From assembly GCA_037957365.1 (NCBI GenBank), contig JARHVA010002373.1:7501-71500 (forward strand): 64,000 nt of DNA, given 5' to 3'. The notes below the pieces were generated by a model. The model saw only the letters and a list, made by a program, of their open reading frames with translations. It did no database searches and was not told where the DNA came from. Shown piece after piece: positions 1-14,304 of this stretch (position 1 is its first letter; each line of letters begins with the position of its first letter). Position numbers and translations under genes: made by a program. Source of the DNA: Torreya grandis. Its lineage: Eukaryota > Streptophyta > Pinopsida > Cupressales > Taxaceae.

Positions 1-760
1 TTACTTTATCATTTATTGATTTTTTCTCTTGAAGTCACCTCTCAAACTTATAACTCCCTAAGTGCATGCCTTAAAGAGTACACTAATATTATGGTGGGTA
101 GGCCTTTGGTGTTTTACAAGAGATGTTATTTATGTCATGATTATATCATTACTATATGTAGTTTAATATTTTCCATTCTATCTTCCTCCTTACATCTTAC
201 CTCTCTTATTAATGTCATTTCCAATGGCATCATCCATGTTAATATTTTATATTCTACATGTGATCCATTTTATATTATATCAGATTACCCGATGCAATTT
301 TGATTTGATATCCTTGACATTCGTAGTGCTTTGGCCTAGCCATTGTAGTTCAATATCAAATGACTCCTAAAAAATTCATTGCGCTAGGTTATACCATTAA
401 ATTAGTCTGATTATATGTATTTTAACACTATACATACAATCAAATCTCATTCCTAACATATATACACACTATTTCTCACTTATATACTCTATTTGTGCTT
501 TTAGTTCTCTAATTTCATTTTGAGGAGATATACGCATAATATTTTCTTTTGAAATTCTTGGAGATGTTATAGGAGATCTTTATTTAGATTAGAACCTATT
601 TTAAATCCTTTGAGTTCTTCACAACCACAATAATATCTTGAAAAGTACCATTGACGAAGGGGGAGATTGAAGCTCGATGGGTCCCCATCAAGGTAATATT
701 TCTAACCTTATTTTATTTCCTTTATTAGATAGATACTTCTTGTTTTTTAATAGATAATAA
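1..760. other. AT-rich intergenic DNA
   Basis: No domain, LTR boundary or RNA gene is recognisable. The only open frame (16-303, plus) is hydrophobic and compositionally ordinary for AT-rich DNA, so I do not call it a gene. Confidence 0.5.
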
Positions 761-1207
<447 letters not shown>

Positions 1208-1321
1208 CCATGGACATTTCCCATAATGCAATTTCATTATTCAATAATGTGATTGCATTATTCAATAATATGATCTTATTATGCAATAATGTGATCATGT
1301 TATTGAAATAATGCAATCATG

Positions 1322-1366
<45 letters not shown>

Positions 1367-1472
1367 GACTCGGTAATTATGAGCCATAACACAATAATTT
1401 TATTTAAAAATAATAATTTGATTGTATTATTTAAAACAAATAATGTGATCACATTAATAACATGATCATGTT
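1208..1472. repeat. Cluster of GATC/GATT-centred palindromic words
   Basis: Short related words such as AATAATGTGATCATGTTATT and TAATGTGATCACATTA recur with alternating AT-rich spacers at about 1215-1315 and again at 1438-1472. The two groups are separated by a TA microsatellite. The same word family recurs at 30990-31180 and 33249-33382. No known element explains it. Confidence 0.6.
1323..1363. repeat. (TA)n microsatellite
   Basis: About 20 uninterrupted TA units lying inside the palindrome cluster. Confidence 0.95.
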
Positions 1473-1740
1473 CCCTATGTCACCAAAAAAAGTAAAAACC
1501 AAACTTGAACACAAAATTTCCTCATTTTACATGCAATTTCTTTATTTTCCCTCACTCTACTCCATTCCATGATCATTTTTTGCCTTAGTGAGGCCAAACC
1601 TTACCATAATTCATCCTAGGAAGATACTAATTGATAATGCTTCCATGTTTAAGAGGTGAGTGCTAAAAATATACACCTATTAACCCTAAATTTTTGCAAT
1701 TTTTTGTTATTTTCATTGTTTAATTGGTAATTTATTTGTT
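1473..1740. other. Intergenic DNA
   Basis: Nothing recognisable. The sequence becomes C-rich on the plus strand towards 1740, where a possible coding fragment begins. Confidence 0.35.
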
Positions 1741-2314
1741 TTGAACATATCATCCTACTAACCCTCTTGTTCCTCTACATAACCCTCCATTTAACCCTCT
1801 TTTTCATCATCTTTACCCTCCACCTAACCCTTTTGTTCATTAACCTAACCCTCTTACAGTTCCACAAAATCCCCCAACCAGTCAGGAGAGTCTAGTTGAC
1901 AAAATTATGGAAAATAAAATTGAAATTGAAGAATTAATTGGGAGAATGAGGGATCCCACTTCCAAAAACACCCACCACACCTATTTATCAAATTCCCTAG
2001 AATCATTATTAGGTCAAATTAACTCTATAACAAGTCAAATTGATAGATGGGCTTCATATCAGGATAGTTGTAGGGATTACTATGGTAAAAAATTATTAGC
2101 ATGTGAGGTTAAGAACAAAGACATATCAAAATCCTCCATTTGTGCCTTACTCATTAACCTAGCTACCAATGCACCATTTCCAATAACTACTAAATGTTTT
2201 CCAATCCATCATTGCCAACATAATTTAATTACAATCATTTATAGGACTGATGGTGGATGGTGTTTTATTATCCACCGTGTAACAATCATGAGGTCCCATT
2301 TTATTTTTGAGTAA
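1741..2314 (+). pseudogene. Possible coding relic: Pro/Asn-rich segment followed by a charged region
   Basis: A frame that is open except for one TAA runs from about 1750 to 2314. Its first part is a low-complexity stretch rich in NP, PP and H residues. It is followed by an acidic, coiled-coil-like segment from the Met at 1907 (MENKIEIEELIG) and a Ser/Thr-rich part. A proline-rich linker next to a charged helix is common in retrotransposon gag proteins, but there is no zinc knuckle, protease or other diagnostic motif, so the family is not identified. It could be chance coding potential in C-skewed DNA. Confidence 0.2.
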
Positions 2315-5300
2315 ACTCTACTATGATTTTTTCTTCAATGAGATTCCAAACTATTTTGATCATAGTGAGTTTCAGGATTGAGGGAAAGGCTCTATATAAG
2401 ATCAACTAGGTGCATGTTGTGCACCTAATAGACATGCAAGGATATGTATCTAAAAGCACTTAAACTTGAGATGCCCTATATATTTTAGTAGGTTATGGAG
2501 ATAAACACTCTTCATATACCTAGTTCTCTCACTAATACACTTATTTAGCATATAAATAGGCTCTTACAGACCAATGTTAGAGATACACCACCTAGTGTGC
2601 ATACCTAACCCCACCCTTGTAGATTTTATGGAGTTATATGCACTAGAACTTTTGATGATGATGGTGTTGGTGGTTCAGAGGGATTGGATAATATACATAT
2701 GAGTGATGAGTTTTGGCACACACATTTAGTGTGTAGATATCAACCACTACATAGATGTAGGTATATTTTATATAAATGTCATGTTAAATTTAGGTTATAT
2801 TTACAAATTTATTCTAGCCAAAAATTAATTTACATAAAAATTAAATAATATATATGTAATTTTTTATGTCCTAGGTGTTGACAGTGCCTTCATCATCATA
2901 GTTGACATTTACAACATTTGATTTGATGCATCCATTATTTATATTTTCTGATCTAGTTGTTGGACCATCCACTACTGCATTTGTCTCTATTAGGATGACA
3001 CATTTAACTTATATAGAGGTAAATTTTTGAGTTGATCTTATGTTCTATGTACATTTAGTCTATGTATATTTCCATTTTAAGTTTAAGTTAAATTTATCTA
3101 TCAAGGATCTCAAAATTTAAGTACAACACTATTAAATACACTCTTGGTTTAATAAAGGAGAAAAATTTGTCATATATATCTTTGACACTTTATATAAAAG
3201 TAAGTGAGACCTTATTTAAATTTAGTTGATGGCTTAAGTAGATAGTCCTCCATCACTGTGAACTGAGATAGTAATATGCATTGTTACTACAATGTCATCC
3301 GCATAGGCACTGATAGAGGTATATATTAACTTGTAATTTTGAATTATAAAAATAGACTTGTTATAATAATTTTAATACATACTTCGGGAAAATATAAGTT
3401 ATGTGAATGTATTGTGTATGCAGGGCTATCCCATGACATCTGATAGTCATAGTCAAATGATTAGTAGGGTAAATTCTCATGTTACTTCCCTATTTTAGAT
3501 GGCTATTCGAATAGTTGAGCCTGCCACTGACTCATTTAATCATCAAAAATAGATTGATTAGGACAAAAACATTGTATTGATTTCATGTTTAAATGAATTT
3601 TTATCCTAATTAAAAATTAAATTATTAAAAAGTAGTTGAATATACTTTATATTAATTTTTTAATAATACTTATATTTAAATAAGGTGATCTATGAGCGTA
3701 GGACTTACAGTCAAACCTTAGAGCAATCCAAGGCATAAGAGGGATATCCATATACTAGTATGACATCCTAGGGAGAGTCTTCATCAAGGAATGCAAAAAT
3801 AGGGAGGATATTTGATGATTAAGATGTCTTACATGAGATGTGCATTTGTGTATGCCTATATGGCAATGTATGCATTTTTGACATTGTATAAGTATATATG
3901 GCATTCACCCATCATTAGATACTATGTTGGTAGATGTTGTAATTTTTTGTATGAATATCATGGTAATCTATGTATTATTGACAATGTACATGTACCTATA
4001 TGATTTTTTTGGATTTTTCTTCTGAATTATGTTAATGTATCTAATTTATATTTAGTTTTAATTTAAAACGTTATCATATAGTGTTTTTTTAATCTTCCAA
4101 ACTATTATATTTTAGATCTTGTATTTAATGTTGTACACAAATTAGGATTAAAAAACTTTTATTTTCAATGCTATAAATCTCTAATCTCCCATATTTTTTT
4201 TAATTAAAATTTTTATTTGATTGTGTAGGGGAAATAACTAATGAGACTCTTATCTATTTTTCATTTTTCATCACCCATTTAAAACTTTTATATTGATCAT
4301 TAGCATAATTTTATTTCACTTAAGGCCCATACCCAATCATGTTCATACTTTTATAATTAATAGACATAAAATCAATCATAAATCCCTTCAAATTTCTCAC
4401 TCTGATACCTATACCTGCAAACCTAATCTTTCACCTTCAGCTAGATCTAATGTATTTTTGGATAGCTTTTCTTAAAACTAGGCCTACTACTTTTATGCCT
4501 TCTATGATTATTGTTCCTTTATATTTTCCATCACTTCTTGAGTAATATTTAACAATACCTCATCTCCACTCAGCTCTTTATGGTGATCATGCACATGGTC
4601 TACTTATTTATTCATCTTTGTAACTTTATTTTTGCTAAACTTACAAGATAAAATTATAATTGACATTGAAAATAATCTCTTTAGTTTGATAAAATGCAAC
4701 ATTTTTGACTTGAAATAGTATATTCACTCATGATACAATGATCCATATTTGGCCAAAACCCTTTATCATCCCCTAATACCACCTAATGCACAATTTGCTC
4801 TTCTATGTTTAAGAAGGATATGAAATTAATATTCATATGATCTAAGATAATGAATAATTCAAACCTCACTTATCCAATCTTGCTCTAAACTTGATTCAAA
4901 ACCCTCTCTCAAACAATCTTCTTTTAAACTAATCAATTACTCATTGGGTTTGCTCTTAACTAGTCACCAATCTCTCAGATATGTTATCCTTCCTTTGAAC
5001 CATTATTATTTAAGACATTTTTTATAGGTCTTAGGAAAAATAAAATATTTATATAGGTTTTAAAATTACAATAAATCAACCAACTAAAGGTCTTTAAGAG
5101 ATTGATATTTCATTCTCAGAATTTTTAACTTTTTAAGTTTCTAGGTCTCTAGACTTAGTTATTTCTCCAATAGGTCAACTTATCAAAATAGAGTTTTTAA
5201 CTATTAAAAACTATATTTATAGTACTATTTTATAAATTATAACATTTTATAACCCTTACCCAAGTTTATAAAACTCACGTCAACCAAAAACTTATCTTAC

Positions 5301-6668
5301 CTTATGCATAACTTTCTCAAAAATGGTCTTCTATAGGTGTACAGAAAAATAGTCCTCTGTACCTAGAATTTAAGACCTCTTGTCAACCCCATGATACTTT
5401 GATTAAGTTATAATATCCATTACCCATATTATAAAAAAAAAATTATACCTTATTGTTTAATTCTTTGAGTTTTTGAGGTGTTTTACTCATGAAACCTTAA
5501 CTTCAGATTTACTCAAATTTTTTGCATGTCGATAGATAATTATTGATAGTTCATAGATATCATTAGGATTTTATATGATATAACACCCATATATTGGTCT
5601 TAAAAAACCTATTTAACTATTCAAATACTCAAATTGAGTTCATATAAAATTTTCCACATGTAAATAAGCCTCTAAAAATGACTGTAATAGTAAAAATATA
5701 GAATTCTCAAGGGTTTCATGAATATAACTGAGATTTAAGCTTGAAGTCAATATGAAAGGATTAAAATAATATTATAAAAGGATAATACAATGGAAAAAAA
5801 TAAATAATACTTATAAATTTTTATTATGTGTAACAATAAAGCATTTACATAGTCCTTCTCCACTGAGACACACCTACAACATATGCTCTAACCTCTTCAA
5901 AAATGATATTTTTTGACATTTTAAGCTCTTTGGTTGGTCTTGTATGGTTCCTCCTCATTAGGAGTGAGGATTATCACTTTTTTAGAGTCTAAACCAAACT
6001 TATTAATTTAATAAACTTTCTAATATTCTCTCTTACTCATTCAAATTAAACTTACTAAACTGACCTAGTTTAAGGTATTAATAATTACCTAAGAATATTG
6101 TCAACATAGATCCTACATGTATTTGGTGATGCTCCTGCATCACCTTTACTATCCTCCAACCTACCCCTTTTGTCATTCACTCTTAATATTCTCTCACTAT
6201 ACATTCCCTAGACTTGGCTCTACCCAGATGCCTTCCTCTTCTTTAAGACTTCCAAGAGCACTTCCTTTAACTCTTATATCCACCTATCTAACCTTAATTC
6301 AACCCACTCAATCTAATTTCAAAAGCCTCCACACTCCTTTACACTTTATTGTACTTTACCCTTCAAGGGATATTTTTGCCTAACAAGCCTAATTCATGTT
6401 CTTGAGACTAGTTTTTGACCCTTCAACACCTCACTCATTTGGCACCTTCAACACCTCACTCCTAACATACTTTAACTCCCCATTGACATCTCTACACCTA
6501 AGTTAATGCCCATTAATAGTTCTATTGCTTTCTAGGCCTATACCTTAAGGATGTTAAGCCTTATAAAACTAATATTTGATAATTAATCTTTTAAAATATC
6601 AAAAACCTATTATATCCTCCAAATCACCTTGAACACTTAAAATACACTTTCATGCAAAAGTGGGTGAG

Positions 6669-6671
<3 letters not shown>
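2315..6671. other. Long AT-rich intergenic stretch, no gene seen
   Basis: About 4.4 kb without a recognisable protein domain, LTR end or RNA gene. Open frames at 3812-4003, 4293-4475 and 6117-6383 are short, hydrophobic and unlike known proteins. From about 4300 to 6600 the plus strand is richer in C than in G, which may mean an old C-skewed retroelement leader, but no boundary is visible. Confidence 0.4.

Positions 6672-6707
<36 letters not shown>
6672..6707. repeat. (GA)n microsatellite
   Basis: Eighteen GA units, followed by a purine-rich G-skewed segment to about 6870 that holds no gene. Confidence 0.95.
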
Positions 6708-6710
<3 letters not shown>

Positions 6711-7124
6711 CATGGGGTGTGTGGTTTAGGAGAGTAGGGGGAAGTATTATGAGTTAGTAGAGTAGGTAGGAAGTTTAGGAAATATGGATAGATGGAGAAA
6801 GAATATGGAAAATTGTGTGGAGGATTGAGTGTTTCTAGGAAGATAGAAGGGTAGTTTCCCCCTCAAGTAAAGGTGGTTTGAGGAATAACAATCATGGAGA
6901 TATAATTTACTATAATCCTATGGAAATATTTTGATTTAGTTGTTGGAATTAAAAAAATTTACAGATAATTTCAAGTAGAAAATTGAATCTACTACCCATA
7001 TATTCCTTGCATTGTTTGAAAAAAAAGAAATCAATTTCCATTCAACCATACAAAGATTAACAATAAGTGCAAACAAAAAATATTAGTTCCAAGTAAAGTG
7101 TCCATATGCAAAGACCTCATCTTA

Positions 7125-9439
7125 ACCAAAAAATGGCATTGCCAATAAGTGTGAGGGGCAAGGGGATGGGGGTGAGGGATAACATCTAATACTAGGTTAT
7201 TGGCCTCCTACCAAGCCTGATTGATAAACCCAACACCCATTATGGCCTCAAGAACACCCTTCCCAATATAAGAAAAATGTAGTTTTTTAGCCTAAGTTAA
7301 AACACATATAAAATTAAACATTTAAGTCATTTTTTTTAACAATAAGATCCTTCCCATGAATATTTAATCCATATAATTTTAACCCATATCACTCAAGTGT
7401 AACCTTTGAGAGCAATTAGTTGGACAAGTTATAGTGATGGGTCCAAAAATGCAACTTTTTAGCATTGAATAGGTAACTTCTTGAGATCCAACTACCATTT
7501 CTACCTTTGATACCTCCACTTAAGAATATATCAATTATATTATGTCTAAATATTAAAATTACATGTGATTACACTACCATGACATTTAAATCCACCTAAA
7601 AGTGTATTTTCACTACCGTTCAGGAGCACAAAAATACTGATAACAAATATTGTTAAAGTTTAAGTTGTGGTTGTACAACTTTGATTCTAATGTTTCCTAA
7701 CCAAAAACTAGCGCTTAAAACACATCCAAATGGGTAAATAATTTATATTAATAGGTTCTTGGGATCCCATCATGCCCAATCGACAATCCCACCACCCATT
7801 CTAGCCACAAGAAAGCCCTTCCCAATACAAGAAAATTTTGGTTTTTTTTCCTAAGTTCAAACACACATAAAATGAAACCTATAAGTCATTTATGTGAATA
7901 TTCAAATCCTTCCCATACCTATTTAATCCCTCTAACCTCACCTTATATTAATTAGGTGGAAACTTTAAGAGAAATCCATTGGACAAGTTATAGTGACAGC
8001 TCCAAAAATGCAACTTTTTGGTGTTGAATAAGCAACTTCTTGAGCTCCAACTACCATTTTTGCCTTTGGGACCTCCAATTAAGAATATATTGATTTTATC
8101 ATGTATATATAGTTAAATTACATGTGATCACACTTACATGATATTAAAATACACTTGTAAGTGCATTTTCACTACTGTCTAAGAGCATGGAAACACTGAT
8201 AACAAATATTGTCAAAGTTTAAGTTATGGTTGCAAAACTCTGATTATGATGCTTCTTAACTAAAAATTGGCACTGCCAACACCTTAGAGGGGAAGGATAA
8301 TGTCTAGTTCCATGTTTTTGACCTCTCATTATGCTTGATTGAAAAAACCACCACCTATTTTGGCCTCAAGAATTCCCTTCCCAATATAAGAAAAATGCAA
8401 TTTTTAAGCCTAAATTTAAACACCCATAAAATGAAACCTGTAAGTCATTTTTATGAACCTTAAAATCCTTCCCTTACCTATTTAATCCTTATAATCACAC
8501 TTTATATCACTCAAGGGGGAGATAACATTTAATACTAGGTTCTTGGCCTCCCATCAGGCCCAATCGATAAACCCACCACCCATTTTGGCCTCAAGAATGC
8601 CCTTCCCAATACAAGAAAAATGTAGTTTTTAGCCTAAGTTCAAACACACATAAAATGAAATATGTAAGTAATTTTATATGAACCATCATATCCCTCCAAT
8701 TCCCATTTGATACCTATAATTATGACCCATATCACTTAGGTGTAACCTTCAAGAGCATTCTGTTGGACAAGTTGTAGTGATGGGTCTAAAAATGCAACTT
8801 TTTGGCATTGAATAGGCAACTTCTTGAGTTCCAATAGACATTTATACCTTTCATACCTCCACTTAAGAATATATCCCTTATATTATGTCTAAATAATAAA
8901 ATTACATGTGATCACATTGCTATGACATAAAACCCACTTAGAAGTTCATTTTCACTACCGTTCAGGAGTGTAGAAACACTGACAACAAATGTTGTCAAAG
9001 TTTAAGTTGTGGTTGTACAACTCTGATTCTGATGCTTCTTAACAAAAAAATATACATTAAAACATGTTTATAGGGGTGAATAATTTATATTACTAGGTAC
9101 TTGGCCTCCCATCAGGCCCAATCGACAAACCCACCACCCATTCTAGCCTCAAGAACGCCCTTCCCAATACAATAAAAATGCAATTTTTTTCCTAGGTTCA
9201 AACACACATAAAAAAAACCTATAAGTCATTTATGTGAACAATAAAATATTTAACCTACCTATTTAATCCCTATAATATCACCTTAGATTAATCATGTGGG
9301 AAATTTGAGATCAATCTATTGGACAAGTTGTAGTGATGGGTCCAAAAATGCAACTTTTTGGCATTGAATAGGTGACTTCTTGAGCTTCAACTACCATATT
9401 TGCCTTTGGGACATCCAATTAAGAATTTATTACTTTTAT

Positions 9440-9528
<89 letters not shown>

Positions 9529-10700
9529 AAATTACATGTTATCACACTTTCATGATGTTCAAATCCACCTGGAAGTGCATTTTCACTACTATTTAGGAGC
9601 ATGGAAACACTGACAACAAATATTGTCAAAGTTTAAGTTATGTTTGCAAAACTCTGATTATAATTCTTACTGACTAAAAAGTGGCACTAACAACACATTA
9701 AAGTGGGATGATAATGTATATTACCATGTTATTGACCTCTCACCATGCTTGATCAACAAACCCACCACCTATTATGGCCTCAAGAATGCCCTTGCCTGTA
9801 TAAGAAAATACAATTTTTTAACCTAAGTTCAAACACACATAAAATGAAACCTGTAAGTCATTTTTATTAACCTTAAAATCCTTCCCCTACCTATTTAATC
9901 CTTCTAGTCACACTTTAGAGCACTTAGTTGGTTCCTTCAAGAGAAATATATTGGATAAGTTGCAGTGATGGGTCTAAAAATATAACTTTTTGGCATTAAA
10001 TAGGCAACTTCTTGAGCTTTAATTGCCATTTCTACCTTTAGAACATCCACTTGAGAATTTATCACTTTTATCACATCTAAATAGGCAAATTAAACATGAT
10101 CACATTGCCATGATGTTCAAATCCACCTAGAAGTGCATTTTCACTACCATTTAAGAACATAAAAACACTAACAACAAATACTATCAAAGTTTAAGTTGTG
10201 GTTACAAAACTCTAATTATGATGCTTCATGACCGGAAATTGGCACTGCCAACACATTTGGGGGGAATATAATGTCAAGGACTAGGTTCTTTACCTCCCAT
10301 CAAGTCTGATCAACAAATGCACCACCCATTATGGCCTCAAAAATGCCCTTCCTAATATAATAAAATTATGTAAAACGAAACTTATTAGTCATTTATTAGA
10401 ACCATCAAATCTTTCCCATACATATTTAAGCCCTATAATAACACCCTGGAGAAATCAGGTGGAACCTTTATGATCAATCCAATGGACAAGTTGCAGTGAT
10501 GTGTCTTAAAATGTAACTTTTTGGCATTGAATAGGTAACTTCTCCAACTATAAATTCCATTTCTACCTTTAGGACCTCCAATTGAGAATCTATCACTTTT
10601 ATTATGTCTAGATAGGCAAATTACACATGATTACACTACCATGACATTCAAATCCACTCAGAAGTTCATTTTAACTACCATTCAAGAGTGTGGAAATACT
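7125..10700. repeat. Tandem array of a unit of about 560 bp, seven copies including a truncated one
   Basis: Two landmarks recur in register. One is the phrase CCCACCACCCATT followed by GGCCTCAAGAA, near 7230, 7790, 8350, 8575, 9135, 9765 and 10320. The other is GGACAAGTT followed by AGTGATG, near 7425, 7982, 8765, 9323, 9953 and 10483. Full units are about 530-560 bp apart. The copy starting near 8270 breaks off near 8515 and runs directly into the next. Two sub-types can be told apart at the unit start. One carries GGCACTGCCAA-like text (near 7137, 8268, 9683, 10238). The other carries GGGTAAATAATTTATATTA-like text (near 7730 and 9062). No coding frame survives across units, so this reads as satellite-like DNA. 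Confidence 0.9.
9442..9526. repeat. (TG)n microsatellite inside one satellite unit
   Basis: About 42 TG units. Flanking text aligns with the other satellite units, where the same place reads ATGTATATATAGTT or ATGTCTAAATA. The microsatellite therefore expanded within one copy of the array. Confidence 0.95.
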
Positions 10701-11691
10701 AAGTATTTAAAAAGTTAGGTTCTTTTAGATTGAATAATATGGAATTCTTTACTGATAGTGTCAACCACATGAAGTTCAAGAATCAATAGAAGTTGGATAT
10801 ATACACTATCCACCTTGGCTACACTAATGAGGTGGATTGGTGTAGTAAAGAATTAGGAGGAGCTAGTTTGCCTCTCCAAGGAAAGAGGTCTCTAATTTGA
10901 GGTATTTTATCATATTTTGAGATGTAATAAGACTTAAAAATATGCCTACACTTACTTTCCATGATTAAATTGGAGTAATGGCCATAAGTGGGGATCCTAC
11001 ATTGAAAATCGTGCAATATCATGAAGATTCTAGTGAATGTAATGAGAGAGTGGCAACTTGATAGTTGATAATATGTTACATATAGTAAAGAAGTAATAAA
11101 TGTTGAATGGGGATATAGTTAAGGCATGATATACTAGGAAATAGTATTTTAATAGTGTCAAACATGTTACCCCTATGCCTTGAGTAAGAAAATAGTCACT
11201 TGATGGAGTCAAATAAGCATTTAAGGTCTTTCAAACTACCCTATAATAATGGAACTACTTCATGGGATTTGAAAACAAGTTGGTTGAAGAATAAGTGAAG
11301 ACTTGAAGGCAAGGACATGGTAAGTTAAGATCAAAATGGAATCAAGGAAACCACCATACCCAAATATAGGTTAACCCATGAAGGCATTTGATCACATCAA
11401 AAACTTCAAATAACCATGATGTTCCTTCTATGCCTTCCTTCATTCAAGGCAACCTCATTTCAAGGATAAATACTAATTACTTTTAGAAAACTTATTTTAG
11501 CTTCAATAATATGAAATTATTTACTGACAATGCCAACCACATGAAGGTGGAAGCTTATCTGACACCACTAACCTACAAAAAATTGTTAGTAAGTAATTAT
11601 TAAAAAAAATCATGTGTACTACCTCAAAAATAAAAAACATTTGGTAAAAATGATTACATATACATTTTAAAAGTCAACATAACTATGTATT
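10701..11691. other. Intergenic DNA with a diverged 45-bp direct repeat pair
   Basis: A segment reading AATAATATGGAATTCTTTAC near 10731 recurs as AATAATATGAAATTATTTAC near 11505. Both are followed by CCAACCACATGAAG-like text. The pair, about 775 bp apart, may be the remains of terminal repeats, but no TG/CA ends or coding content were found. Short frames at 10819-11022 and 11030-11212 have no recognisable domain. Confidence 0.4.
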
Positions 11692-14304
11692 TCAATCTAA
11701 TAAACCACTAGGATCTACTCTAACCTTGATCGTATCAAGAATAGCTTCATGGTTTAACTCCCAAAATTTCCATAGTTTCCTATTTAATGGCCTCCCATGA
11801 TATTTTTGTAATTGAATATTCATTTCAAGAATCAAATTTGAATAGTGAAGTATCTTCATATGCATCTCAAACTCTTCAAACAACCATTGATTTGAATGTT
11901 TTATAGGAAAGCATCAAAACCAAGTTCTAGTGACTACCATTGACCCAGTGGGATAGTTAATGTTTTTTCCATCAATAACTGGGGAAGTCAATTTTTTATT
12001 TATCTTTAAATACTAACACAAGTACTAATATGTACCCTCTTCATTGTCCTCATTTGAAATAATTAAAAAACCATGCTATGTATCACAAAAAAACTATTTT
12101 TAGTGACACTATGAATATATACAATGATAATAAATTATACATAATGAAAAATATTCTACCTGGCTGAACTAGATCATATACATGGTCAAAGACATCTAAT
12201 AATGTCATATATGTAAGTTGAAACACTATTATAACCTGATATGTGTTGATTAGAATTAGAGGTTTGAAACTCCAATCATTCACCCACTCTTGTGATTCAA
12301 ACTTATTCTAAATAGAGTCCATGCATGAAAAATAGAAACATGCCAAGTGTCTTGTATGAATAGTCCAAGAACTTGAATTTGAGTTATGATATGAGTGGAG
12401 CTCACTTGAACCCATTAGAGTCATATAGTCCTCATACTTTTGTAATTTTTCTTGCTCCATTAACCAAATATGTATATGAATAGTAGAATTTGGTTGAGCA
12501 CTATGACACATGTTCTCATTACACCATTCAAACATGGTTTTTGCATCTATCAAATCAACACCCTCTTCAAATTTAAACTCCTCCCTTGCAACAACTCTTT
12601 TAACACATGCTCCAACACAGTCATGCTCCCCTTTTCCATGGATAGCCTCGATGAAATTCTAAATGTGTTATACACTAGTGGTAATGTGCATCTCACTCAA
12701 CCAACAAAACATTCACACATTTTTGAATTATGATGTGCAATTGTCTAACCAAATGTAATTTTGATTGAAATCAATGTTCTTTTGGCTCAACTATTCATAG
12801 AACTTTTGAAAAAAACCTTACACATACTCTGAATAATGTGATCGATCATCGATGATATAGAAATGGTACTCCTTAATATTTTTTATTGTTTCTCTCTACT
12901 ATCATGTGCATGAATGAATTTTATATGCACAAATATGGCAACTTGTGATGAAATTTAATAATGTGATTGAAATTCCATTTGGGATTTGAATGTGTAATTT
13001 TTAGCAAAGCCAAATACTGAAATAATAGAATCAAATGGAAATGTATCTTTGATTATCTTGAAATGTTCATCCAACCATCTATCCCTCTATGTGTGACTTG
13101 CATACTTATAAATAATTTTCTCCCTAAATTTGACTAAAAATTCAGAAATATGTATCTTTTTTATAAAAAGCTCACACCTTTTAGATTCTTTTCAATCTTT
13201 TATTTGACTTATATTTTCTTAAACCAACTAATTCCTATCCAATTACATTTATACTCTCATCATGGATATAATTTTTAAATTTTGGCAATCCATCACAAAT
13301 GCTACAATTTCCATCTAAACATGATTTGTTATAAAATAATTATCCATCTGATCTTTTACAAAAATAGTTGGAATAAATCCCTTGGCTAATTTTGGTGAAA
13401 ATTCAATGTCATACTCTTGTAAAATGTTGTTAGTATGTAAAGTAAAACTAATATGGTGAAAAACATCATAGTGCATTTAAAATTCAACATGATTCCTACA
13501 ACAATAAGTGGTGTGTGTGTGTGATTTATTTTTACATAAAAAGGTTTGGACATCTAAAAATATCTTTGACAAATAGAATTTTGTGAATGTTTTTCCAAAA
13601 ACTTAGAGTAAAATTGTGTTTGAGTCACATTCAATAAATGTTTCAGATGCAGTTTACAGTTATAATAACCAACTCTTCTTTTCACTACATCTCTTGCATT
13701 GGGTGTAACTCTTGTATTGTCTTTCCAAAATTGAGAAATTAAATCTTTGAGAGCATCATCTATAGTCATGTCTTTTTGTGGAAGGATACCAGAGAATGTT
13801 AAGAGCTCATTATTACGTTCATTAATTATTTCATGTCTTTCAATTTCTTTCATTAATGTTTTTCTATTTATATGAAGTATTCAGCTTGTTTTTGAAAGCA
13901 TTCATTTTGTCCCTATTTGGCCACTTGCACACAAGTTGTAAGTATACTCCAAGTAACATTACAATATTGGGTGCATGATTTTGGACCTACAATATGATAC
14001 GCATCATGTATATTTTCAACAATTTCATTGTTTTCATCATCCATGTTATATGTTCTTAGTTTTAATGTGTACATTATAGGTCTCATCTTAGTCAATTTTA
14101 TCAATGAAACAAATAATTGACATCTTTGAATATCTTAATCCAAATTATGAAAAACATTATCCCTAATTTGTTGAGCCAATCTTCTTAAATGGTGATTAGA
14201 CATTTTTTTATGCATTGATTCTAAAATATTTTCATCAACTTCAATTAAGTACTTGTCTTTTCTACACATAATTCTTGGAGGTGTTGTTAATGGTAGAATT
14301 TGTT
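11692..14304 (-). pseudogene. Main part of a transposase-like pseudogene of uncharacterised family (third fragment)
   Basis: Minus-strand coding relic with many stops and at least one frameshift near 13860. In order it shows: a helical segment ending near 14135 (VDENILESMHKKMSNHHLRR); a segment at 13554-13853 ending in ICQRYF; an ICDGLPKF motif near 13300; an IIDDRSH...YVQGFF block near 12860; an IWLDNC block near 12760; the motif HGKGEHD followed by GACVKR at 12640-12600; then DAKTMFEWCNENM, a TRHLACFYFSC cysteine motif near 12330 and DLVQPGRIFF near 12170. From memory, this series matches uncharacterised proteins common in mosses, lycophytes, ferns and gymnosperms. The aspartate blocks suggest a DDE-type transposase origin, which I infer. 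Upstream it joins the fragment at 18803-19195 once the LTR cluster is removed. Confidence 0.7.

Noticed and set aside
12470..12733. 87-residue plus-strand frame
   Set aside because: Antisense of the conserved HGKGEHD region of the transposase-like pseudogene.
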